A stretch of 37,510 nucleotides of DNA from an uncultured Robinsoniella sp. (GCA_900540475.1 UQGG01000060.1:1-37510); one strand, 5' to 3'; positions 17,696-26,398 are shown, counted from the first letter of the stretch. Made by a program: numbers and translations. The notes: generated by a model not told the origin, from the sequence alone.

Positions 17696-17893
17696 TTATT
17701 TGCCGGCATCTAATAGATGGTTAGTTGCCATATCAAGAAAATTATATAGAGACTCATACCATAAAAGAGCAATGATATACATAAGAAAATAAGAAACAGA
17801 AAATGTATACATAAAAATAAAAGTATTGAAACGCCAAATAAGTAGAAACAGGGGCGGGACCTGAAAACAATAGTATTGATCTACAATAAACAT
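17696..17893 (-). CDS. possible small membrane protein (doubtful)
   Basis: This 65-residue frame is very hydrophobic (PPLFLLIWRFNTFIFMYTF, then YFLMYIIALLWY) and could form two membrane helices. GAGGTG lies about 7 bases before ATG 17893. That ribosome site is inside the arm of a perfect 21-bp hairpin (17900-17954), so initiation would be blocked unless the hairpin opens. The region is AT-rich, where hydrophobic frames arise by chance. No similarity is recognised. Confidence 0.25.
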   Translation of the reverse strand: MFIVDQYYCFQVPPLFLLIWRFNTFIFMYTFSVSYFLMYIIALLWYESLYNFLDMATNHLLDAGK

Positions 17894-17899
17894 TATATC

Positions 17900-17958
17900 A
17901 CACCTCTATATGAATTCACAATGTTTTTTACAGTGTGAATTCATATAGAGGTGTTTTT
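17900..17958. terminator. strong hairpin beside the regulator gene
   Basis: A perfect 21-bp inverted repeat (17900-17920 with 17934-17954) has a 13-base loop, and TTTTT follows on the plus strand. On the minus strand it lies 36 bases after the stop of the ArsR-like regulator and could end that transcript, though no T tract follows in that direction. It also covers the ribosome site of the small frame at 17696-17893. Confidence 0.6.
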
Positions 17959-17990
17959 ATTTACCTGGAAATTGTAAATAGAGGGTAAAA

Positions 17991-18926
17991 TCAGGTAGCC
18001 CTTTCATTCTCTTTTAAAGGAGAATAACGGATCTTAAAGCGGATATCCTGATTGTAGTCCCCAAAGGAGCTGCCAAATATCGTCATACCGCCAACATGCC
18101 TGGCATTATCCGGAACGCCCAGCTTGAACCGGATAATATCCCGGTCAGTAAATGCAAAATCATCAATTGTCACATCAGAGATTTTCAGATCATTCATAAA
18201 GGTACCGTTCTTATTAATTACCAGATTCTTTAAAAGTCCATATTGATTCCAGTTTGAGAACCACCAGGAGGGTGTAAAATGTCCGGGACGGTCTGCATAA
18301 TCTCCGGGGCTGGTCCAAAAGCCCACAAAGGTTTCGTTTATATAGAAGTGAATATCGGAAGGCCAGATGCTGTTGCTGCCCGGAGCTTCCGAACTGATTT
18401 CCAGAGAGATATCGATTTCTTCAATCCGCTGTGAGGCAGGGAGCACGTTGGGCAGGATATACTCCACATATCCTTTGCCAAGCCAGAGTATATCGGCATC
18501 AAAACGCTGCTGATGGACGAAAAACCTGGGGTCATCCACATCACCGATCAGAGAGGTTCTGGTGGAGATTCCGCAGGTGGGATAAACAGAAAAGTCACAA
18601 TACTGTCCAACTTTTAACTCAGCCGTAGATTCATTCCGGATCACAGGTTCCTGAGTCAGTGAAAAAAGTATCTGCCCGATATGTGCCTGGCACACCTTCT
18701 GGTTGCCGTGTCCGTCTCCTTCACTGATGATATTCACCAGACCGCAGTCCTCCAGTTTCTTAATATGACTGGTCAGGGCGCCGTTGGTAATATTAACCCG
18801 TGCGGCAAGTTCGTTCATATTCATAGGACCTTCATCCAGCAGAAGATTGAGAATGGAAATACGGATATCGGAGCCAAGAGCTTTAAAAAGCGGCAGACCG
18901 CTGTCGATGTCTTTCAGATAGCGCAT
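17991..18926 (-). CDS. ArsR-like winged-helix regulator with ligand-type C-terminal domain
   Basis: This 311-residue protein has an N-terminal winged helix (about 10-85: ALGSDIRISILNLLLDEGPMNMNELAARV, then NGALTSHIKKLEDCGLV) of the ArsR type. It is followed by a long, mostly beta region of about 200 residues rich in aromatic residues (for example FYINETFVGFWTSPGDY and SWWFSNWNQYG). That region looks like a carbohydrate-binding sandwich, and such fusions sit beside arabinoside-use genes in Clostridia. ATG 18926 has AAAGGAA 8 bases upstream. It is divergent from the importer and GH51 genes and probably controls them in response to an arabinose-containing ligand. Ligand and sign of control are inferred. 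Confidence 0.8.
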   Translation of the reverse strand: MRYLKDIDSGLPLFKALGSDIRISILNLLLDEGPMNMNELAARVNITNGALTSHIKKLEDCGLVNIISEGDGHGNQKVCQAHIGQILFSLTQEPVIRNESTAELKVGQYCDFSVYPTCGISTRTSLIGDVDDPRFFVHQQRFDADILWLGKGYVEYILPNVLPASQRIEEIDISLEISSEAPGSNSIWPSDIHFYINETFVGFWTSPGDYADRPGHFTPSWWFSNWNQYGLLKNLVINKNGTFMNDLKISDVTIDDFAFTDRDIIRFKLGVPDNARHVGGMTIFGSSFGDYNQDIRFKIRYSPLKENERAT

Positions 18927-18970
18927 AGGGTGTTCCTTTCGTAAAACCTTTTTTAGTCGTATTGAAAATA

Positions 18971-18999
18971 ATTATATCGCTGATTGGAAGAAAATACAA
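18971..18999 (-). promoter_or_regulatory. promoter of the ArsR-like regulator gene
   Basis: Read on the minus strand, TTGTAT (18999-18994), a 17-base spacer and a consensus TATAAT (18976-18971) lie 45 bases upstream of the regulator start codon. Confidence 0.55.
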
Positions 19000-19071
19000 T
19001 AGGAAATCCGGGTGCAGGGAGGGCGAGTAAAAGCGTGTAAAAAGCTGGCTGATAAAAATACATATTTAATA

Positions 19072-19088
19072 TAAACTAAAATAGTTTA
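19072..19088. promoter_or_regulatory. candidate operator for the divergent regulator
   Basis: A perfect palindrome, TAAACTA-AAA-TAGTTTA, ends 8 bases upstream of the -35 box at 19097. The same half-site TAGTTTA occurs a third time at 19122-19128, overlapping the -10 box. Three identical 7-base half-sites around one promoter fit an ArsR-type dimer-binding region. Confidence 0.5.
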
Positions 19089-19096
19089 AATATAAC

Positions 19097-19125
19097 TTGA
19101 CAACATAAAAAATAAAATGTATAGT
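19097..19125 (+). promoter_or_regulatory. promoter of the arabinoside operon
   Basis: TTGACA (19097-19102), a 17-base spacer and TATAGT (19120-19125) make a near-consensus housekeeping promoter. It lies about 265 bases upstream of the binding-protein start, so the message has a long leader in which I see no recognisable riboswitch. Confidence 0.65.
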
Positions 19126-19389
19126 TTAGTTACGAAGCAGAAGAAAAGTCATTGAATATATACAAGATGCACAAAAGTAAATGAAAAAATTGTTAAAAAT
19201 GCTGGCCGGCTGATTTTGCTTTTAAAAGAAGATTCTGGGTGTTTATGTGTGGGACAATGACGGGATTTGCTTGGTAAATAGGTAACTAATGTGAGTTGTA
19301 TTCAAAGTGAGTAAATGACAGCCTGTTTGAATATGCATTTTTCAAGCAGAAAGATTGCAAATTTAAACATGCTTTAGGGAGGATTGAAT

Positions 19390-20796
19390 ATGAGAAAAAA
19401 GTTAATTTGTTCTTTACTGTGTGTATCGGTGGCAATTTCGATGATTACCGGGTGTGGAGGTAATGGAAGCAGTCCGTCTTTGGGAACAGGTGGTTCAGAA
19501 TCCGGTTCTAAGGAGGAAGCTTCTTCTGATGGTGGGGACGAAGCCGGTTCTGAGACAGAAGTTGTGACGACTACCGGAGATGCCAATGGCACCCACTTCG
19601 ATATGTGGACTTTCGTGGAGATGCATTCGCAGTTTTATTCCAACATGGTACAGAAGTGGAATGAAGAAAATCCGGATAAGACAATTGAAGTTACGTTTAC
19701 TACATACCCTTATGCGGACATGCATAATAAGCTTACGCTGGCATTACAGTCCGGGGAAGGAGCGCCTGATTTATGTGATGTAGAGGTTGGGCAGTTCCCC
19801 AATTATCTTCAGGGTGAAGTACAGTTTAAAGAATTGAATGGTTTTATGGAGCCTTATGCAAAAGACATTGTGCAGTCCCGCATCGATCTTTACAGTAAAG
19901 ATGGGAAAAATTATGGAGTACCAACCCATGTTGGAGCTACGGTTATGTTCTACAACACCAAGATCCTTGAGCAGTACGGGATTGACTATACGGGAATTAA
20001 AACCTGGGATGATTATGCAGAAGCCGGAAAACAATTAGCAGATGCATCTGAAGGAAAAGTCATGATGACTTCTGTGGATACGGCAGGAACGGACTGGCTG
20101 TCTCTCTCCATGGCTGAATGGGGGGAAGACTGGACAGATGCGGAGGGCATAGCAGATGTGACCATAGATTCTGTGAACAAGATGCTGACTATGCAGCAGG
20201 GATGGCTGGAGGACGGTATTGCCATGGTTTCTCCGGGCGGCCATGTGGACATGGAAGAGGGATATGCAAATGTAGCAGACGGAAATATTGCTTCGTTCCC
20301 TAAAGCCATGTGGTTTATGTCCAGATTCCTGAATTATATGCCGGAGATGACAGATACCTGGGCAATTGCTCCCTGTCCGGTATATGAAGAAGGGCAGAAC
20401 AGGTCTGTTGGCATTGGAGGAACCGGGACGGTGGTAACGAACCAGTGTGAAAATGGAGACATGGCAGCGGAATTTCTGGCATGGGCAAAATTATCAGAAG
20501 AGGGAGAAAAAAAGATCTGGGAGGATCTGGGATTTGACACCTGCAATACAGCAATCTGGACCGATAAATCCATTACGGAAGACACATCTAATAAATATAT
20601 CTCTTATTTTAAGACAAATCCTTTTGACACCTTAAATGAGATTAAAGATGAAATCGGGATTGTAAAAGTAGTCAGGATGACGCCAGCAATCGGCGAGGTA
20701 TTTAATAACACCACCTTAAATGCAGTCTTAGAAGACGGGCAGGATGTAACAGAGGCACTGCAGGAAGCCCAGGATAATGTATCCCTGGAGCAATAA
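19390..20796 (+). CDS. carbohydrate ABC transporter substrate-binding lipoprotein
   Basis: This 468-residue family 1 solute-binding protein has a lipobox ITGC (lipidated Cys22). A Gly/Ser/Glu-rich linker runs to about residue 60, followed by the binding domain. I chose ATG 19390: GGGAGG at 19377-19382 is 7 bases upstream, while TTG 19384 is too close. It starts an operon with two permeases and two GH51 arabinofuranosidases, so the ligand is probably an arabinose-containing oligosaccharide. It is only distantly similar in sequence to the lipoprotein at 7030 and is not a recent duplicate. Confidence 0.92.
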   Translation: MRKKLICSLLCVSVAISMITGCGGNGSSPSLGTGGSESGSKEEASSDGGDEAGSETEVVTTTGDANGTHFDMWTFVEMHSQFYSNMVQKWNEENPDKTIEVTFTTYPYADMHNKLTLALQSGEGAPDLCDVEVGQFPNYLQGEVQFKELNGFMEPYAKDIVQSRIDLYSKDGKNYGVPTHVGATVMFYNTKILEQYGIDYTGIKTWDDYAEAGKQLADASEGKVMMTSVDTAGTDWLSLSMAEWGEDWTDAEGIADVTIDSVNKMLTMQQGWLEDGIAMVSPGGHVDMEEGYANVADGNIASFPKAMWFMSRFLNYMPEMTDTWAIAPCPVYEEGQNRSVGIGGTGTVVTNQCENGDMAAEFLAWAKLSEEGEKKIWEDLGFDTCNTAIWTDKSITEDTSNKYISYFKTNPFDTLNEIKDEIGIVKVVRMTPAIGEVFNNTTLNAVLEDGQDVTEALQEAQDNVSLEQ

Positions 20797-20828
20797 TGCG
20801 CGTTTGCTGTTGAAAGGAGGAAAATACC

Positions 20829-21728
20829 TTGAGTAAGATTAAAAAAATATTTTATTCCCAGAAAATTGCACCTTATGTATTTGTCCTGCCGTTTCTTTTA
20901 AGCTTCCTGATTTTCTGGATGTATCCTTTGTTCAGTACGGTTAAGATGAGTTTTCAATCCGTCCTGCCAGGTCAGGTAGAATGGGTTGGAGCTGCTAATT
21001 ACACAAAGCTGTTAAAAGATACTGTATTTCATACTGCTATTTTAAACAGTGGAAAGTATACACTGTTTACCATTGCATTACTGATCCCATTTCCCATGTT
21101 GTTTGCCGTAATGATGGAAAGCCGTCTGACAAAGGCGAAGGGACTCTGGAAAGCGATTTTATATTTACCGGCGCTTACCTCAGTAGTGGTGGCAGGTACT
21201 ATTTTCCGCCTGATGTTCAGCGAACTTCATGGGTCCGCCATGAATCAGCTGATCGGATGGTTTGGAGCAGGTCCTTTAAAGTGGCTGAAAGAATCCACAA
21301 CCGGCATGCTGGCATTACTGGTGCTGGCATGCTGGAGATGGACCGGTGTGAACACTCTGTATTTTATAGCAGGCCTTAAAAATATTGACACAGCCCTTTA
21401 CGAATCCGCAGATATAGATGGGGCAACCAAGTGGCAGAAGTTCCGGTTTGTTACGGTTCCGCTTTTAAAACCCACCAGCATTTATGTATTGACTATCAGT
21501 ATTTATGCAGGTTTATCTATGTTCCTGGAAAGTTTTATGTTGTGGAACGGGAATGCATCGCCCAAAAACATCGGACTTACTATAGTAGGTTACCTGTATC
21601 GGCGGGGGATTGAGAAAAATCAGCTGGGTTATGCTTCCGCCGTAGGACTGGTGCTTCTGCTGATCGCTCTGATTATCAACATTTTCCAACTGGTCATGAA
21701 TGGGACCTTTAAAAAGGAGGAGCGGTAA
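20829..21728 (+). CDS. sugar ABC transporter permease (first subunit)
   Basis: This 299-residue MalF/UgpA-type inner-membrane permease has about six helices and the EAA loop TALYESADIDGATKWQKF. It probably starts at TTG 20829, with AAAGGAGG about 8 bases upstream and no better ATG. It is 32 bases downstream of the lipoprotein gene and one base upstream of the next permease. Confidence 0.92.
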   Translation: MSKIKKIFYSQKIAPYVFVLPFLLSFLIFWMYPLFSTVKMSFQSVLPGQVEWVGAANYTKLLKDTVFHTAILNSGKYTLFTIALLIPFPMLFAVMMESRLTKAKGLWKAILYLPALTSVVVAGTIFRLMFSELHGSAMNQLIGWFGAGPLKWLKESTTGMLALLVLACWRWTGVNTLYFIAGLKNIDTALYESADIDGATKWQKFRFVTVPLLKPTSIYVLTISIYAGLSMFLESFMLWNGNASPKNIGLTIVGYLYRRGIEKNQLGYASAVGLVLLLIALIINIFQLVMNGTFKKEER

Positions 21729-21729
21729 A

Positions 21730-22599
21730 ATGGGGAGAGGAAAAGAAAAAGGGCGGTCATCCATAAACAGAAACCAGATGGTCTTAGCGGTAGTAAACAC
21801 CGGAATCTTCGCAGTTGTATGCTTCATCGTAACAGCGCCTCTGCTAATTTCATTTATAGCGTCCTGGCGGCCGGGGAAGGATCTGATCCGGTATGGAATG
21901 AGTCTGAAACTGGATTTTTCCGCAATGAGCCTGAATAATTATAAATACCTGTTTACCGGGAATCACAGTTATTTCTTATGGTTTAAAAACAGTATGGTGC
22001 TCACCGTACTTACGGTTGTACTGACACTTCTGGTCTGTTATTTTATTGCTTACGGGCTTACCATGTATCAGTATAAACTGCAGAATTTTCTGTTTTTCCT
22101 GGTGATTGCCACGATGATGGTTCCATTTGAGATCCTGATGCTGCCTCTGTACCAAGAGATGATAGATCTGAATCTCATTAACAGCCGTGCAGGTGCTATT
22201 TTGCCGGGGCTATGCGCTGCGTCAACCATTTTCTTCTTCAGGCAGTACATGACCGGATTGCCGAAAGAGCTGCTGGATGCAGGGAGAATTGACGGGGCAA
22301 CGGAGTATGGAATCAGCATTAAAATCATGATGCCGATTACGAAGCCGGCATTTGCGGCAATGTCAATCTTATGTGCTATGGGTTCCTGGAACAATATGCT
22401 CTGGCCGTTACTGGTATTTCGTGATGCTGATAAATTTACATTGCCCATCGGCTTAAATACCCTTTTGACGCCCTATGGAAATAATTACGACCTGTTAATA
22501 GCAGGTTCCATGTTTTCGATTTTGCCGATATTTGTACTGTTTTTATGTTTCCAGAGGTATTTTATCGATGGAATGACGGCAGGTGCAGTCAAAGGCTAA
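21730..22599 (+). CDS. sugar ABC transporter permease (second subunit)
   Basis: This 289-residue MalG-type permease has the EAA loop KELLDAGRIDGATEYGISI and ends GMTAGAVKG. ATG 21730 follows the stop of the first permease by one base, and its AAGGAGG site lies inside that gene, so translation is coupled. The last bases of this gene (GCAGTCAAAGG) are the apparent seed of the 34-bp tandem repeat that follows. Confidence 0.92.
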   Translation: MGRGKEKGRSSINRNQMVLAVVNTGIFAVVCFIVTAPLLISFIASWRPGKDLIRYGMSLKLDFSAMSLNNYKYLFTGNHSYFLWFKNSMVLTVLTVVLTLLVCYFIAYGLTMYQYKLQNFLFFLVIATMMVPFEILMLPLYQEMIDLNLINSRAGAILPGLCAASTIFFFRQYMTGLPKELLDAGRIDGATEYGISIKIMMPITKPAFAAMSILCAMGSWNNMLWPLLVFRDADKFTLPIGLNTLLTPYGNNYDLLIAGSMFSILPIFVLFLCFQRYFIDGMTAGAVKG

Positions 22600-22619
22600 G
22601 AGGGATTTAGAGGACAATT

Positions 22620-22850
22620 GTCAGTGGCATCCAGAGGGCAGAAGCAGTCAAAGGTCAGTGGCATCCAGAGGGCAGAAGCAGTCAAAGGTCAGTGGCATCC
22701 AGAGGGCAGAAGCAGTCAAAGGTCAGTGGCATCCAGAGGGCAGAAGCAGTCAAAGGTCAGTGGCATCCAGAGGGCAGAAGCAGTCAAAGGTCAGTGGCAT
22801 CCAGAGGGCAGAAGCAGTCGAAGGTCAGTGGCATCCAGACGACAGGAATG
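22620..22850 (+). repeat. 34-bp minisatellite between permease and GH51 genes
   Basis: Six complete direct copies and one partial copy start at 22620, 22654, 22688, 22722, 22756, 22790 and 22824. The unit begins GTCAGTGGCATCC and ends AGCAGTCAAAG. The copies are identical except for one base near 22820 and a diverged last copy. There are no spacers, so this is not CRISPR. The period is not a multiple of three, which is why frames stay open across it without encoding a real protein. It fills most of the gap within the operon. Confidence 0.9.
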
Positions 22851-22910
22851 ATTTTCAGACAGGTCCAGTGACATATAAAAGTAGAAAGTAAAAATTTGGA
22901 GGAAATTAAG

Positions 22911-24410
22911 ATGGCAAGACTTTTCATTGATGCACAGCACAAAAAAAGTAAAATACATAAAGAGATCTATGGTCACTTCTCTGAACATTTGGGAAGATGT
23001 ATTTATGAGGGACTCTATGTGGGAGAGGAGTCACAGGTTCCCAACACCAACGGAATGCGAAACGATGTGGTAGAAGCGCTGAAAGAAATGAAGATACCGG
23101 TCCTGCGCTGGCCGGGAGGCTGTTTCGCCGATGAATACCACTGGATGGACGGGATTGGACCCAGGGAAAACAGAAAGAAAATGATTAATACCCATTGGGG
23201 AGGCGTGGTAGAAGACAATAGCTTTGGAACTCATGAATTTATGGAGCTGTGCCGCCAGCTGGGATGTGAGGCATATATCAATGGAAATGTAGGAAGCGGA
23301 TCTGTTCGTGAAATGTCTGAATGGGTGGAATATATGACTTTTGACGGGATCTCTCCAATGGCGGAGCTCAGAAAAGAGAACGGCAGGGAAGAGTCCTGGG
23401 ATATTGCATTCTTTGGCGTGGGCAATGAAAACTGGGGCTGCGGCGGAAATATGACACCGGAGTATTATGCCAACGAATACCGGAGATACCAGACATATGT
23501 AAGAGACTACAAACAGGACCGGAAAATCTATAAGATTGCCTGTGGTGCCAATGTGGATGATTATGAATGGACCCAGGAAGTATTAAAAACCTGTTTCCGT
23601 CATTCACAGCCGTCCCAGCATGGATTCATGGACGGTCTGTCCCTCCACTATTATACCCACCCTGAGGGCTGGGAAAAGAAAGGAAGTGCAACGGATTTCG
23701 ATGAAACGGCATGGTATAAGACCCTTTCCAGGACCCTGTATATGGAAACCCTGATCAAACGCCACAGTGCAATTATGGATCAATATGATCCGGATCAGAA
23801 GATCGGGCTCATTGTAGATGAGTGGGGTACCTGGTTTGAGGCCATGCCCGGAACAAATCCCGGATTCCTCTATCAGCAGAACACCATGCGGGATGCGCTG
23901 GTAGCAGGTATTAACCTGAATATTTTCAATAAATATTCCAAACGTGTGCGGATGGCAAATATCGCACAGTTAGTAAATGTGCTGCAGTCTGTAATTTTAA
24001 CCGAAGGCCCCCGTATGGTAAAAACGCCTACCTATCATGTATTCCATATGTATCAGTGTCATCAGGATGGAGTGCTACTGGAAAGCCATATGGATACGGA
24101 ACAGATCGGACTGGAAGAAGAATATCAGGTTCCTAATTTAACGGAATCGGTATCGGAGGATGAAAATGGTAAAATGCATCTTACCATAACCAATCTGTCC
24201 CTGGCAGATTCTTATCCCATTGATACGGTGATTACAGGGCGCAGTGTGCAAAAGGCAGCAGGAAGTATTCTGGTAAATGAGATGCATGCCATGAACACGT
24301 TTGATGAGCCGGAGACGGTAAAGGTTCAGGAATTTTCCGATATTCAGATTACAGGAGAGGGAATTTCTTTTGTAATCCCGCCCTGCAGCGTTGTTCATAT
24401 TGAGGTGGAA
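22911..24410 (+). CDS. GH51 alpha-L-arabinofuranosidase
   Basis: This cytoplasmic GH51 enzyme of about 500 residues has the retaining catalytic pair visible: Glu173 in GVGNENWG (acid/base) and Glu304 in IVDEWGTWFE (nucleophile). A C-terminal beta domain follows. The N-terminal blocks YGHFSEHLGR and LRWPGGCFADEYHW are typical of the family. I chose ATG 22911, with TTTGGAGG 7-8 bases upstream; TTG 22896 would overlap that site. It removes terminal arabinofuranosyl units from imported oligosaccharides. It differs clearly from the second GH51 in this operon, so the two probably have different linkage preferences. The stop codon touches the start of the next gene. Confidence 0.93.
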
Positions 24411-24413
24411 TAG

Positions 24414-24674
24414 ATGGAGCAAAACCAGAGGATATGCAAAAAATGCCTCTTGAAAGAAATGCAGGAAAGTGAATATTTTCATCATCTCTATGATTACATC
24501 AGCCGTCTGGATGCGGATATCAAAACAGATGAAAGTAAATATCAGGACCGGCTTGAAAGATGTAAAGCCTGTGACAGCCTGATGAACGGAATGTGCAGAA
24601 TATGCGGATGTTTTGTGGAAATGAGAGCAGTCATTGATAAAAATGGCTGCCCTCATACCACACCAAAATGGTAA
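24414..24674 (+). CDS. small Cys-rich DUF6171-type protein
   Basis: This 86-residue protein has paired cysteines: CKKC near the start, then CKAC, and CRICGCFVEMR followed by a later Cys-Pro-His. This suggests one or two zinc sites. It matches what I know of DUF6171 proteins, which are small and uncharacterised. ATG 24414 directly follows the stop of the first GH51 gene, with no gap, and the second GH51 begins 15 bases after it. It is therefore embedded in the operon and translationally coupled. Its role is unknown. Confidence 0.75.
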   Translation: MEQNQRICKKCLLKEMQESEYFHHLYDYISRLDADIKTDESKYQDRLERCKACDSLMNGMCRICGCFVEMRAVIDKNGCPHTTPKW

Positions 24675-24689
24675 ACAAGGAGTAATCAA

Positions 24690-26222
24690 ATGACTGGTAA
24701 TAAGTATGCAAAAATGGTAATAGACAAAGACTTTAAGATATCTAAAATCGATAACCGGATTTATGGTTCGTTTATAGAACACCTGGGGCGTGCCGTATAC
24801 GAGGGAATCTATCAGCCCGGGCATCAGACAGCAGATGCTGACGGTTTTCGTATGGATGTGATGGAACTGGTGAAGGAACTGCAGGTTCCCATTGTACGGT
24901 ATCCCGGCGGCAATTTCGTGTCCAGTTTTTACTGGGAAGACAGTGTGGGGCCGGTAGAGCTGCGCCCCAAACGCCTGGAGCTGGCATGGAGAAGCCTGGA
25001 ACCCAACGAAATTGGGGTAAATGAATTTTCCAGATGGTGTAAGGCAGTAAACTCAGAAATAATGATGGCAGTGAATCTGGGAACCAGAGGCGTGGCGGAT
25101 GCCTGCAACCTGTTAGAATACTGTAATCATCCCGGGGGAACGAAATACAGCGACCTGAGGATATCACACGGTGTGAAAGAACCTCACCGCATCAAAACCT
25201 GGTGCCTTGGGAACGAAATGGACGGTCCCTGGCAGGTGGGCTCCAAGACACCGGTTGAATACGGGCGGATTGCATCGGAGACGGCAAAGGCCATGAAACT
25301 GATTGATCCTTCCATAGAACTGGTATCCTGCGGCAGTTCCAACACCGGCATGCCCACGTTTCCACAGTGGGAGGCAACCACCCTGGAACATACCTATGAC
25401 TATGTAGACTACGTATCCCTCCATCAGTATTTTGGTAATCCGGATAAGGATACCAGGAATTTCCTGGCACGTTCCGTGGAAATGGATCACTTCATCCGGA
25501 CAGTTATTGCGACCTGTGATTTCGTAAAAGCCAAAAAGAGGGGCAGTAAGGATATTAATTTAAGCTTTGATGAATGGAATGTGTGGTTCCATTCCAATGA
25601 ATCCGACAATGATACCATGGCAAACCGCCCCTGGCAGAAGGCACCGGCACTTCTGGAAGACGTCTATACTTTTGAAGATGCGCTTTTAGTGGGGCTGATG
25701 CTGATTACCTTTCTCAAACATGCCGACAGGGTAAAGATGGCGTGCCTGGCACAGCTGGTCAATGTCATCGCACCCATAATGACAGAGACAGACGGCGGAG
25801 CGTGGAAGCAGACCATTTTTTATCCGTACCTCCATGCTTCCAGATACGGAAGAGGCATTGCACTACAACCGGTATTTGACAGCTCCAAACACGATACAAA
25901 AGAATATACCGATGTAACGGATGTGGATGCAGTGGCTGTTTATAACGAGGAAGCAGAGGAAGTAACTATCTTCGCCGTAAACCGGGATCTTCAGGAAGGT
26001 ATCCCTATGGAATGTGATATCAGAAGCTTTGCCGGGTACCGGATACTGGAACACATTGTGCTGGAGTGCGATGATTTGAAAGCCAGCAACGGTCCTGGAC
26101 AAGACCGGGTAGTGCCCGGGCATTCTGCAAACAGCAGAGTGGAGGATGGTACTTTAAAGACCGTGTTGAACAAAGCTTCCTGGAATGTGATAAGGCTGGG
26201 AAAAACTCCTGACGCAGTCTAG
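24690..26222 (+). CDS. abfA: GH51 alpha-L-arabinofuranosidase AbfA
   Basis: This 510-residue intracellular arabinofuranosidase is very close over its whole length to Geobacillus AbfA, with YGSFIEHLGRAVYEGIY and RYPGGNFVS near the N-terminus. The acid/base is Glu176 (LGNEMDGPW) and the nucleophile is Glu295 (SFDEWNVW), within one residue of the Geobacillus numbering. The C-terminal beta domain ends SWNVIRLGK, followed by a short extra TPDAV. AAGGAG lies 7 bases before ATG. It releases L-arabinose from arabinan or arabinoxylan oligosaccharides. The TAG stop lies inside a CTAG that marks the left end of a palindromic element. Confidence 0.95.
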   Translation: MTGNKYAKMVIDKDFKISKIDNRIYGSFIEHLGRAVYEGIYQPGHQTADADGFRMDVMELVKELQVPIVRYPGGNFVSSFYWEDSVGPVELRPKRLELAWRSLEPNEIGVNEFSRWCKAVNSEIMMAVNLGTRGVADACNLLEYCNHPGGTKYSDLRISHGVKEPHRIKTWCLGNEMDGPWQVGSKTPVEYGRIASETAKAMKLIDPSIELVSCGSSNTGMPTFPQWEATTLEHTYDYVDYVSLHQYFGNPDKDTRNFLARSVEMDHFIRTVIATCDFVKAKKRGSKDINLSFDEWNVWFHSNESDNDTMANRPWQKAPALLEDVYTFEDALLVGLMLITFLKHADRVKMACLAQLVNVIAPIMTETDGGAWKQTIFYPYLHASRYGRGIALQPVFDSSKHDTKEYTDVTDVDAVAVYNEEAEEVTIFAVNRDLQEGIPMECDIRSFAGYRILEHIVLECDDLKASNGPGQDRVVPGHSANSRVEDGTLKTVLNKASWNVIRLGKTPDAV

Positions 26223-26384
26223 AGCGTGTTTGAAAATTGCTTTCTGGCAGCTGTGCGTCACACTTTGTGGGAGATTTGTCCCGGATGAAGGGCGCGTAGC
26301 GGGCTACGTAACCTGAATTCGGGGCAAATATACCGCAAAGTGGGGCGTGCAGATGGCGGGAATGTATTTTCTAACACGCTCTAG
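26219..26384. mobile_element. MITE-like palindromic element, GAGCGTGTT type
   Basis: This 166-bp hairpin element has perfect 12-bp ends (CTAGAGCGTGTT and AACACGCTCTAG) and imperfect pairing along its whole length. The apex is CGTAGC-GG-GCTACG near 26287-26300. The ends lie in CTAG, giving TA flanks. It has no coding capacity. It follows abfA and may also act as a transcription barrier. Partial copies of the same end occur at 14221 and 37456. Confidence 0.65.
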
Positions 26385-26398
26385 TGCCGCCCCCCCCC
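26381..26398. repeat. fragment of GTGCCGCCC-type element and a 9-C run
   Basis: The CTAG at the right end of the large palindrome is followed by TGCCGCC, identical to the left end of the element at 14109. This then dissolves into nine consecutive Cs (26390-26398). It looks like a truncated second element abutting the first. The C run is prone to slippage. Confidence 0.45.

Noticed and set aside
22620..22850. CRISPR-like array
   Set aside because: The repeats are directly adjacent with no unique spacers, and no cas gene is present.
22583..22891. Open frames of 77-102 residues with a 34-residue repeated peptide
   Set aside because: They are produced by a 34-bp repeat without stop codons in several frames. 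They have no ribosome site of their own, and the same peptide appears in more than one frame, so this is noncoding repeat DNA.
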